In this document: piece after piece, positions 24,004-31,678 of the stretch
How positions within the stretch are numbered: position 1 is the first letter of the stretch
Layout of the letters: each line of letters begins with the position of its first letter
NCBI GenBank assembly: GCA_963931435.1
Contig: OZ007012.1
Coordinates: 1,860,001 to 1,924,000 of the forward strand
Source of the DNA: Coprousia sp963931435
Lineage (GTDB): Bacteria > Actinomycetota > Coriobacteriia > Coriobacteriales > Coriobacteriaceae
DNA length: 64,000 bases
Reading direction: 5' to 3'
The notes under the pieces: model-generated
Told to the model about the DNA's origin: nothing
The model's input: only the letters and a program-made list of their open reading frames with translations
Database searches by the model: none
Program-made: the position numbers and the translations under genes

Positions 24004-24536
24004 GAGGCTCCTCCTTGGATCACCGTGGTCTTGCTGGGCAGAAACCGCACGCGCACCGAGACGCCCGGGCAGCCGAGCATCGTCTCGCAGGCGTCGCGCA
24101 CGCGCGCCTCGACATGTCCGGCCAGCTGCTTGAGGCCCGTCTGCGTGAAGGCGATGGCCTCGATGGTGAGCTGCGCCCGCGCGCGGTCCGCACCGGCGAT
24201 GCGGCAGGTCACGTGCTCCACCATGATGTCCGCCCCCTGGGCGGCGGCCCGCGCGCACGAGACGAGCGCGGCGGAACTCACCTGGATGTCGGGGTTGCCG
24301 TCCGCGTACACCGCATCGGGCTCGCGGCGCGCCACGAACGCGCGGATGACGGACACGAGCACCCCGATCGCCACGACCGCGAGGCTCACCAGCAGAGCAA
24401 CCCGCACCGGGGCGTGCTCGAGCAGGCCCATGACGCGCGCGGTAGTTGACGGGTAGATCAAGCCAGCGACGCACCCCATGATCGCGAGGGACGCGACCAG
24501 GTAGACGAGGGCGCAGATCTTCTTCAGGACGCGCAC
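24000..24536 (-). CDS. amaP: Alkaline-shock membrane anchor AmaP
   Basis: 178 residues. GTG 24536 is preferred because AGGAGGAACGATCCC sits immediately before it; an ATG six codons upstream has no ribosome site and would place the AGGAGG inside the gene. Two N-terminal helices (ALVYLVASLAIMGCVAGLIY and ALLVSLAVVAIGVLVSVIRA) form the anchor, followed by a cytoplasmic Asp23-like domain (IQVSSAALVSCARAAA; VEARVRDACETMLGCPGVSV). It anchors Asp23 at the membrane. First gene of the operon; TATAAT at 24595-24600 is its likely -10. Confidence 0.85.
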   Translation of the reverse strand: MRVLKKICALVYLVASLAIMGCVAGLIYPSTTARVMGLLEHAPVRVALLVSLAVVAIGVLVSVIRAFVARREPDAVYADGNPDIQVSSAALVSCARAAAQGADIMVEHVTCRIAGADRARAQLTIEAIAFTQTGLKQLAGHVEARVRDACETMLGCPGVSVRVRFLPSKTTVIQGGAS

Positions 24537-24603
24537 GGGATCGTTCCTCCTCATCCGTCATGCCGGCTGCGGCCCGCACGGGGCCGTTCGCACGATTATA
24601 CGC

Positions 24604-24641
24604 GAAGCCGGGCCCGCGCGAACGTGCGCGAGCCCGGCTTC
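24604..24641 (-). terminator. GC-rich hairpin between yebC and amaP
   Basis: Arms GAAGCCGGGC (24604-24613) and GCCCGGCTTC (24632-24641) with a further CGCG/CGCG pairing inside. No T-run; it directly precedes the TATAAT of amaP, so it may also separate the yebC transcript from the amaP promoter. Confidence 0.5.
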
Positions 24642-24704
24642 AAGCGACTGCATAGCATCTCGATGGCGCCCTGCGCGGGCCGCAGGACCCGGGGCGCCGC
24701 GGCG

Positions 24705-25511
24705 CTACTCCTCCTCGAGGGCGGCGATGACCTCGTCGGTCATGTCCATGGTGTGGTAGACGTCCTGGACGTCGTCGAGCTCCTCCAGGCGGTCGATCAG
24801 GCGCTGGACCTTCTTGGCGTCGGCGCCGGAAACGGCCGTCGGGGTGGTCGGGACCATGGTGAGCTCGGAGCCCTTGACCTCGATGCCCTGATCCTCGATG
24901 CCCTTGGAGACGGCCATGAGCTCGCCGGGGTTGGTCCACACGATCCACTCGTCGCCGGCGTCCTCGTAGTCCTCGCCGCCGGCCTCGGCCACGGCCATCA
25001 TGAACTCGTCCTCATCACCCGCGGCGCCGTTGGCCATCAGGTTCTCTTTCTTGTCGTTGGGGTCGACGATCTGCTTGGCGATGACGATCTGGCCCTTGCG
25101 CTCGAACTGGAACGCCACCGAGCCGGTGGTGCCGAGGCTGCCGCCGGAGTGGCTGAAGGCGGAGCGAACGTCGGCCGCGGTGCGGTTGCGGTTGTCGGTC
25201 AGGCACTCGACGTAGACGGCCACGCCCGCCGGACCGTAGCCCTCGTAGACGATGTTCTCGTAGACGGCGGCGTCGGCGCCGGCGCCGAACGCCTTGTCGA
25301 TGGCGCTCTTGATCTTGTCCTTGGGCATCGACTGCGCCTTGGCCTTGGCCACGGCCGCGGCGAGCGAGGCGTTGTTGTCGGGGTTGGGGTCGTTGCCCAG
25401 GCGGGCGGCGACGGTGATGTTGCGCGAGAGCTTGGAGAACAGTGCCGAGCGCTTGGCGTCCTGCGCGCCCTTGCGGTGCTTGGTGGTTGCCCATTTGGAA
25501 TGTCCGGACAT
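24705..25511 (-). CDS. yebC: YebC/PmpR family regulator
   Basis: 268 residues, ATG behind AGAAGGGG. The family start SGHSKWATTKHRKGAQDAKR, then SKLSRNITVAARLG, the central YEGYGPAGVAVYVECLTDN and the C-terminal MVPTTPTAVSGADAKKVQRL identify it. Family members act as transcription regulators or as a factor that relieves ribosome stalling at proline runs. Slightly longer than usual because of an acidic insert (GGEDYEDAGDEW). Transcribed as a single gene or with lgt upstream (157-base gap). Confidence 0.93.
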   Translation of the reverse strand: MSGHSKWATTKHRKGAQDAKRSALFSKLSRNITVAARLGNDPNPDNNASLAAAVAKAKAQSMPKDKIKSAIDKAFGAGADAAVYENIVYEGYGPAGVAVYVECLTDNRNRTAADVRSAFSHSGGSLGTTGSVAFQFERKGQIVIAKQIVDPNDKKENLMANGAAGDEDEFMMAVAEAGGEDYEDAGDEWIVWTNPGELMAVSKGIEDQGIEVKGSELTMVPTTPTAVSGADAKKVQRLIDRLEELDDVQDVYHTMDMTDEVIAALEEE

Positions 25512-25668
25512 GCGAGACCCCTTCTATCCGATACGAGCCGGACGGGGCGCGTGCCGCATCCAGCATCATAGGTTCATGAACTTTGCAATGATATACCGAT
25601 TGCGCTGCGGGATAAAGTCTTTTCGCGCAGGCCATGCAATCCGCACGGCGCCGGGCGCCCGATCGCCG

Positions 25669-26502
25669 CTACGCCGCGGCGCGGCTGCCGGTGTAGTCGC
25701 GCTGCGGGCGCTTGAGGCGCCCGGCGACGACAAGGATGACGACGCCCGCGACCACGAGCGGCAGCGACAGGATCTGCCCCATGGTGACGACCCCGCCCAA
25801 GAGGTAGCCGAGCTGCGCGTCGGGCACGCGCACGAACTCGACCGCGATGCGCGCGAGGCCGTAGCCGATGAGGAAGACGCCCAGAAACGTCCCCTGCGGC
25901 GGCGTCGGCTTCTTGCGGCTCAGAAGGTAGAGCACCAGGAAGAGCACGATGCCCTCGAGCGCCGCCTCGTAGAGCTGGGAGGGATGACGCGGCACATCGC
26001 CCGCCGCGCCGCCGAACACCACGCCCCACGGCAGGTCGGTGGGCTTGCCCCACAGCTCCCCGTTGACGAAGTTGGCGCAGCGCCCCAGGCACAGCGCCAG
26101 CGGCGCCCCCACCACGGCGAGGTCGGCTATGGTCATGGGCGCGAGGCGCATGACGCGGCACGCAATGGCGCCGCCGATGATGCCGCCCACGAGCCCTCCG
26201 TGGAAGCTCATGCCGCCGTGGTTGGTCATGAGGATCTCCAGCGGGTGCTCCCAGTAGTAGCCGTCGCCGTAGAACACCACGTAGAACAGGCGCGCGCCGA
26301 TGATGAGGCCGAACACCACCCCGAAGACCACCATCATGAGGTCGTCGGCCGAGATGTTGAGGCCCCAGCGCTTCTGCGTGCGGTACATGACGAGCCCCGT
26401 GATGGCGGCGCCCACCACGTAGGCGAGGCCGTACCAGTAGATGGTGATGGGCCCGGCCGAGAACGCCACCGGATCGAGCGCGTGGTAGAGATCGTTGAGC
26501 AC
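25669..26502 (-). CDS. lgt: Prolipoprotein diacylglyceryl transferase
   Basis: Transfers diacylglycerol from phosphatidylglycerol to the lipobox Cys of lipoproteins, at the membrane. 277 residues, GTG 26502 after GGAGG. Around seven helices. Signature motifs: ITIYWYGLAYVVGA, MSFHGGLVGGIIGG, LALCLGRCANFVNGELWGKP (the HGG and GRxxNFxNxE catalytic signatures) and HPSQLYEAALEGI. It would modify MetQ from this window. Intact. Confidence 0.95.
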   Translation of the reverse strand: MLNDLYHALDPVAFSAGPITIYWYGLAYVVGAAITGLVMYRTQKRWGLNISADDLMMVVFGVVFGLIIGARLFYVVFYGDGYYWEHPLEILMTNHGGMSFHGGLVGGIIGGAIACRVMRLAPMTIADLAVVGAPLALCLGRCANFVNGELWGKPTDLPWGVVFGGAAGDVPRHPSQLYEAALEGIVLFLVLYLLSRKKPTPPQGTFLGVFLIGYGLARIAVEFVRVPDAQLGYLLGGVVTMGQILSLPLVVAGVVILVVAGRLKRPQRDYTGSRAAA

Positions 26503-26603
26503 CTGTCCTCCTTCTCCGGCGCCGTGCGGGCGCCGTATGGCAAGCGGCGACGCGAGCGCATCCCGCCCGCGTCGCCGCCCATCCGTCGTGTCCGCCGCGC
26601 CGC

Positions 26604-26888
26604 TTAGAACGGCGTGTACTCGTCGAACATGTCGCTCATGTCGCCGCCGGCCAGATCGTTGACCGCGACCACGCGCGTCACGCCCGGGACGTTCTCCTTC
26701 AGGATGCGCTCGATGCCCATCGAGAGCGTCAGCTGACTCATGGGGCAGCCGGCGCAGTGACCGGTGAGCTCGAGCGAGACCACGCCGTCCTCGTCGACGC
26801 TGTGGTACACCATGTCGCCGCCATCGGCCTGGAGGTTGGGGCGAATCTGGTCGAGCACCTTGACCAGGAGTTCTTCGTTCACTGCCAT
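26604..26888 (-). CDS. NifU-like iron-sulfur scaffold protein
   Basis: 94 residues, ATG after AGGAAGG. NifU C-terminal domain: LDQIRPNLQADGGDMVYHSV, LELTGHCAGCPMSQLTLSM with the CxxC that holds a transient 4Fe-4S cluster, and GIERILKENVPGVTRVVAV. Probably donates clusters to proteins such as the 4Fe-4S protein or the activase in this window. An acidic C-terminal tail (GGDMSDMFDEYTPF) is slightly extended. Single gene. Confidence 0.93.
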   Translation of the reverse strand: MAVNEELLVKVLDQIRPNLQADGGDMVYHSVDEDGVVSLELTGHCAGCPMSQLTLSMGIERILKENVPGVTRVVAVNDLAGGDMSDMFDEYTPF

Positions 26889-27299
26889 GGAGAGTTCCTT
26901 CCTATCGGGAGGCGCGGCGCGAGATACACCGCGCGGATGCGCCGGTTCAAGCAACCGTATAATACTACAGACGTGTACCCATTTATCCAAGGTTGCGCAC
27001 GGCAGCCGAACGACGGTGCCCGGGTACCGCGCTTGTCGAGGGAACGCCACCAGGTAATGCTTGCCGAGAGACCGCATTGGGACGAGCGACCACAACGGCA
27101 TCGAGCAATTGAGCCTCATCGACTGGCTCCTCAGGTAACGGGCGTTGCGATGTCCAGCCCGCGATGCGCCCCCGGAAGTGGGACCCCGGCGCGCACAGCG
27201 GCACCATGGCGCCCATGGGCAGGCGTGGCTCCGCAGGCGACGCTGGACTCGCCCCTCCCCAACGAAAGGCAACGGTAGAACTCGGTGGCGCGCGACGCC
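26889..27299. other. Gene-free stretch with a nifU-like upstream region
   Basis: No supported gene. A plus-strand TATAAT (26958-26963), equivalent to minus-strand TATTAT, could be a -10, but no matching -35 at 16-18 bases is seen. The remainder has compositional frames only. Confidence 0.35.
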
Positions 27300-28376
27300 T
27301 CACGCGTCAAGCGGCCCGCGATAGAACCCGCCGAAGAACTGCTCGGTCCTGAGGGCGTTCACCACGGCGTGCTCGTCGCTCGCGCGTACGGTGTGCAGGA
27401 TGTCGTCGAGCTCATAGGAGGACACCACCGTCGTGATCACCCAGTACGGCTCGCGGCTGTAGCCGCCGGTCGCCTCCACGCACGACGATCCGTGCCGAAA
27501 CGCTCGGTGGTAGGCGGCGAGCACCTCGTCGGGCCGGCGCGTCGTGATCTGCAGCGTCAAGCGGTCGTAGCGATGGTAGAAGGTCTCGATGGTCTTAGTG
27601 GAGATGAACTGGAAGACGATCGAATAGGCTGCGGCCTCCCAGCCGAACAGCGCCCCGAAGATCCCGAGCACCACGCAGTTGGCCGCGAAGATGATGCCCC
27701 AGATACTCTTGCCGGTGCGGTTGGAGACCATGAGCGAGATGAAGTCGGTCCCCGCGGTCGAGGCGCCCGCGCGCAGGGCGATCGCCACCGAGAACCCGTA
27801 GAGGAAGCCCCCGAACACCACCTGCAGCATGTGGTCGTCCAGGATGGAATGAAACGGCACCACCTGCAAGAAGAACGATGAGAGCGCCACCTGGGCGAGC
27901 GAGAACACCACGAAGCGCCGGCTGATGCTCCGCCAGCAGATGAGCGCCACGGGGATGTTGAGAGCCACCATGCCCGCCGACGCAGGCAGCCACAGCCCCG
28001 CGAGCGCGCCCACGCGCTCGATGAGCAGGGCGATTCCCGTGAACCCGCTGGAGAGCAGACCCGCCGGCCTCACGAACGCCGAGATGGCATAGGCCTGCAG
28101 GAGGGCGGAGGCCACGACGGAGACGCCGGTCCACAGGCGCCGCACGAACGTCACGCGACGCAGGCGGCGCAGACGTTCCAGCTCGGCTTTGAGGTCGACG
28201 CTCTCCACGACATCTCTGAGGTGTGCCGGCGAGATCATCGCACGTCCCTCGCGCAGCAGCTCGCGGCGAGCGCCCGCCATGCCGTCGCGCACGGCCTCGG
28301 CGGTATCGAACGCCGCCTGCTCCCTCGTGTCCGCAGCGCCCGTGTCGCGGCGCACCTTGTGCTCGTCGTCCCCCAT
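27300..28376 (-). CDS. YitT family membrane protein with DUF2179
   Basis: 358 residues, ATG 28376 preceded by GGGAGGCGGCCC. About 85 polar N-terminal residues, then five helices (SVVASALLQAYAISAFVRPA; GLLSSGFTGIALLIERVGAL; GMVALNIPVALICWRSISRR; SLAQVALSSFFLQVVPFHSI; GGFLYGFSVAIALRAGASTA) and a soluble DUF2179 domain from about residue 270 (LTLQITTRRPDEVLAAYHRA; SYELDDILHTVRASDEHAVV). YitT/DUF2179 proteins are widespread with unproven function. The GxSTAGTDFIS signature is present. Long polar leader is unusual. Confidence 0.85.
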   Translation of the reverse strand: MGDDEHKVRRDTGAADTREQAAFDTAEAVRDGMAGARRELLREGRAMISPAHLRDVVESVDLKAELERLRRLRRVTFVRRLWTGVSVVASALLQAYAISAFVRPAGLLSSGFTGIALLIERVGALAGLWLPASAGMVALNIPVALICWRSISRRFVVFSLAQVALSSFFLQVVPFHSILDDHMLQVVFGGFLYGFSVAIALRAGASTAGTDFISLMVSNRTGKSIWGIIFAANCVVLGIFGALFGWEAAAYSIVFQFISTKTIETFYHRYDRLTLQITTRRPDEVLAAYHRAFRHGSSCVEATGGYSREPYWVITTVVSSYELDDILHTVRASDEHAVVNALRTEQFFGGFYRGPLDA

Positions 28377-28454
28377 GGGCCGCCTCCCTGAAACGAAGCG
28401 GGGCGCGCCGACCATCAGGCGCGCCCCGCATCCGAGCCCGATCCCGCTCGGTCC

Positions 28455-28766
28455 CTATGCTAGGTCCTCGCCGTTCGTTGCGATGCACTTCTGGTACCAC
28501 GCGAACGAGTCCTTGCGGTAGCGTTCTCCGCTGCCGTGGCCCTCGTCATCCAGATCGACGTAGATGAGGCCGTAGCGCTTCTTCATCTCCATCGAGCCGC
28601 ATGAGACCAGATCGATGAATCCCCAGATAGTGTAACCGATGAGCTCCACCCCATCGATGACGGCCTCCTTCATCTGCTCGATATGGCTGCGCAGGTAGTC
28701 GATACGGTAGGCGTCGTGGACGGTTCCATTCTCGAACGCGTCGATGGCGCCCAGACCGGCCATCGG
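28455..28766 (-). pseudogene. C-terminal remnant of a GH1 6-phospho-beta-glucosidase
   Basis: About 104 codons matching the end of family 1 glycosidases: GLGAIDAFENGTVHDAYRID, LRSHIEQMKEAVIDGVELIG, YTIWGFIDLVSCGSMEMKKR, YGLIYVDLDDEGHGSGER and WYQKCIATNGEDL. The catalytic nucleophile region (TENG) and the whole barrel are absent; upstream the frame becomes Arg-rich compositional sequence at about 28767. It is a decayed piece of a PTS-sugar hydrolase with no start of its own. Confidence 0.8.
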
Positions 28767-28893
28767 CTGAGGCCTTGCATCGGATCCCGTCCCGTTCCGG
28801 CGAACGCCAGCACGCAGCGCCCGGATGAACACCGACGCGCGGCGCCCCACCCGCAGGCCTCTCACGAGACGGAAGACCCTCCGCCACCGCCTG

Positions 28894-30663
28894 CTACCCC
28901 ACGAGGCCCGCGGCCACGCCCGCGAAGGCGACGATGACCCCCACGATGGACTCGCCCCCGAGCACACCCGAGGCGATGACCGTCCCCGTCTCGTCGGCCG
29001 CGCCGCGCTCGACGCCGCGCGCCGCGCACACCCGGTCGTACACCGCGCGCAACACCGCGCCGAGCACCGTGGTGAGCGACATGTAGAAGGGCAGATAGAC
29101 GCCGAGTCCGAGCATCATCGAGGGGATGCCCGCGATGTAGAGCGCCGCGCCCGCCACGAGGCCCGCGACGAAGCCGGGCACGCTCGGGATGCCTGACACC
29201 ATGGTTGCGACCACGTTGGCCTGCGCGGAGACGAAGAGGGCGTCGGTGCCGAACGCATGCGGCCCGTAAGCGGCCAGCAGCGCGAGCATGACCGCCGCCG
29301 CGACGAAGGCTCCCAGCAGCGCGCCGATCGCCTGGCCCGCCCACAGGGCGCGCGGGCTCGTGCCGATGATCTGGCCCGTCTTGAAGTCGCTCATCACGTC
29401 GCCTGCCAGCCCGCATGCCACCGCGATGACGCCCGCGACGAAGAAGAGCTGCACCTGCGTGGCGGCAGAGAACGCCGCGACGAACAGCAGGACGATGAGG
29501 CCGAAGATCTCCATGGGGTCGATGCCCGACTGCCCCACCGACTGCGCGCTCATCACCGCCGTCACGAACGCGAGCGCCACCACCGCGACCGCCACGACCG
29601 GCCCCAGCCCGAGCGCGAAGCACACGATGAGCCCCGCCGAGGCGGCCATGAGGCCGAGCACGCCCGCGTCGAAGCGGGTGATGAGGCGCGAGACGAACCC
29701 AGGCGCGGCGAGCGCGGCTCCGGCGTCGGCGGCGGACTCGCTAGGACCGGCACCGGAAACCGGGGACGCGGCGCCCGCCCGGCCCAGCGCAAGACCCGCC
29801 CCATCAGCCGTCGGCGCCTTCCGCCCGGCCCGTGCGGCCGCACGGCGGACGAGGGGCACCGCGATGTCCTTTACCACCACGCCCGCGCCCGAGCCCATCA
29901 TGAGCCCCATGCCGAGGCTGCTCGCGATGCCCTGCGCGGTGCCGACGTCCCAAAGCCCGACCGAGCTGCCGAGCGCCACCAGCCCGAGCCAGCCCGCGGC
30001 CGCGCCGATCGCCCAGTAGATGATCGAGCGGCGCCCAGCCAGAAAACCCACCGCCCAGCGCATGGGCGAGTTCTGGATGCCGAACGCGACGCCGGGCACG
30101 GCGATCTGGCCCGCCAAGGCGGGCATGGCCCCCACGACGTCGCGGACGATGCACCAGGCGCCCGCCACCGCCATGGATCCGAAGAGCTTCACGCCCGTCG
30201 AAGCTCCGGCGCGGCTCGCGAGCAGGGTCTCGGCCGCCGCGGTGCCGATGGGGTACTCCAGATCGGACTCCTCCACGAAATGGCGCTGGATGAGCGCGGT
30301 GCATACGAGCCCCAGAAGCGTCCCCGCGAGCGCAACGGCGAGCATCTCCCACCAGCTGGCGCCCTCAGCCAGCCCCAGGATCCAGATGCCCGGGATGGTG
30401 AACGCCAGACCCCCGGCCACCATGGAGCCGGCGGACATGATGACCTGCGTGATATTCGCCTCGTTCAAGCTGGTGCGACCCGTTGCGCGCAGCAACACGA
30501 GCGCGGTGATGGAGGTGAAGATCGTCGGCCAGGGAAGCGATCCCATCTTGAGGGCGGTGTAGACCGACGACGCGGTGATGATGATGCAGCCCACGCAGCC
30601 GATGGCGATTCCGGCCCACGAGAGCTGCCCGCGCCACGAGGCGCGCGAGCGAGCATGATCCAT
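28894..30663 (-). CDS. OPT family oligopeptide or metal-chelate transporter
   Basis: 589 residues, ATG behind GAAGGAGAACAGAG. Around 14 to 16 membrane helices, beginning SWAGIAIGCVGCIIITASSV, with the OPT patterns SLPWPTIFTSITALVLL, EYPIGTAAAETLLA and DVMSDFKTGQIIGTSPRALW. A hydrophilic, Ala/Gly/Pro-rich loop near residues 275-325 separates the halves. Such proteins import peptides or metal-siderophore complexes; substrate is not evident. No linked accessory gene. Confidence 0.9.
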   Translation of the reverse strand: MDHARSRASWRGQLSWAGIAIGCVGCIIITASSVYTALKMGSLPWPTIFTSITALVLLRATGRTSLNEANITQVIMSAGSMVAGGLAFTIPGIWILGLAEGASWWEMLAVALAGTLLGLVCTALIQRHFVEESDLEYPIGTAAAETLLASRAGASTGVKLFGSMAVAGAWCIVRDVVGAMPALAGQIAVPGVAFGIQNSPMRWAVGFLAGRRSIIYWAIGAAAGWLGLVALGSSVGLWDVGTAQGIASSLGMGLMMGSGAGVVVKDIAVPLVRRAAARAGRKAPTADGAGLALGRAGAASPVSGAGPSESAADAGAALAAPGFVSRLITRFDAGVLGLMAASAGLIVCFALGLGPVVAVAVVALAFVTAVMSAQSVGQSGIDPMEIFGLIVLLFVAAFSAATQVQLFFVAGVIAVACGLAGDVMSDFKTGQIIGTSPRALWAGQAIGALLGAFVAAAVMLALLAAYGPHAFGTDALFVSAQANVVATMVSGIPSVPGFVAGLVAGAALYIAGIPSMMLGLGVYLPFYMSLTTVLGAVLRAVYDRVCAARGVERGAADETGTVIASGVLGGESIVGVIVAFAGVAAGLVG

Positions 30664-30859
30664 CTCTGTTCTCCTTCGTATATCCGCTCCCCCTCAGCGG
30701 GGAGTCGGGTTACGGCAAGCCGCTCCAGTATAGGGCATGTCGCAGAGGACATCGCGCGACGGCCCTGTAGTATGCTCGATACCGGCAGGACGCACGCGGG
30801 GCATCGGCCCGATGGCGCCCGCGCCACGGCGGATTCGAGAACCGGATCGGGAGAAGACG

Positions 30860-31678
30860 ATGGAAGAAGAGCGCATTCTGGCCGTCAACGTGGGCAACAC
30901 CACCACGCAGCTCGGCGTCTTCGGCTGCGATGGAACCGGGGCGCCGCGGCTGCTCCTCGCGCGCTCGTTCACCACGCCCGCGGGCATAACCCCGGACGAG
31001 GCGCGGCTGCTCGTGCAGCGCGTGGCCGCCGAGCAGGCCGGCGAAGGGGTCTCGTCGGGAATCCTGGCGAGCGTGGTGCCCGCGCTCTCCCCCAGCTGGA
31101 TCGACGGCATCGAGACCGCCCTGCGCCGCCGCCCCCTCGTGGTGGGGCCGGGCCTCAGATCGGGCATCCGTCTCAAGTTCGACAACCCCGCCGAGGTGGG
31201 AGCGGACCGCATCGCCAACGCCGTCGCGGCGCGCGCGATCGCCGGCGCGCCCGCGTTGGCGGTCGATTTCGGAACCGTCACCACCGTCGAGGCCATCGAC
31301 AAGGAGGGCGCGTTCGCCGGAGGCGCCATCGCGCCGGGCCTGGCGCTCAGCGCCCGGGCGATGAGCGAGGCCGCGGCGCGCCTGCACGCGATCGAGCTCG
31401 CCGTACCGCGCCGGGTCATCGGCACCGGCACCACCACGGCGCTGCAGACGGGCGTGGTGCTGGGCGAGGCGGCGCGCGCCGACGGTCTCATCGACGCCAT
31501 GGCGCGCGAGCTGGGGGCAGACCCCTCGGACGCCCCCGTCGTCATCACCGGCGAGCACGCCGAGCTCATGCGGCCGCTCCTGCGGCACGCCTGCACGCTG
31601 GACGCCGCGCTCACCTTGCGCGGCCTGGCGCTTATCTGGCAGGAGAACGCCCGGCGCGCGGAGCGCGGGCGGTCATGA
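30860..31678 (+). CDS. coaX: Type III pantothenate kinase
   Basis: First step of CoA synthesis; the CoaX type needs a monovalent cation and is not inhibited by CoA. 272 residues from ATG 30860 after GGGAGAAGACG, giving the usual start ILAVNVGNTTTQLGVF (phosphate-binding). Further motifs: EVGADRIANAVAARAIAG, ALAVDFGTVTTVEAIDKEG and AGGAIAPGLALSARAM. Divergent from the OPT gene. Its last 47 bases overlap the 3' end of the opposite-strand membrane-protein gene. Confidence 0.95.
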   Translation: MEEERILAVNVGNTTTQLGVFGCDGTGAPRLLLARSFTTPAGITPDEARLLVQRVAAEQAGEGVSSGILASVVPALSPSWIDGIETALRRRPLVVGPGLRSGIRLKFDNPAEVGADRIANAVAARAIAGAPALAVDFGTVTTVEAIDKEGAFAGGAIAPGLALSARAMSEAAARLHAIELAVPRRVIGTGTTTALQTGVVLGEAARADGLIDAMARELGADPSDAPVVITGEHAELMRPLLRHACTLDAALTLRGLALIWQENARRAERGRS

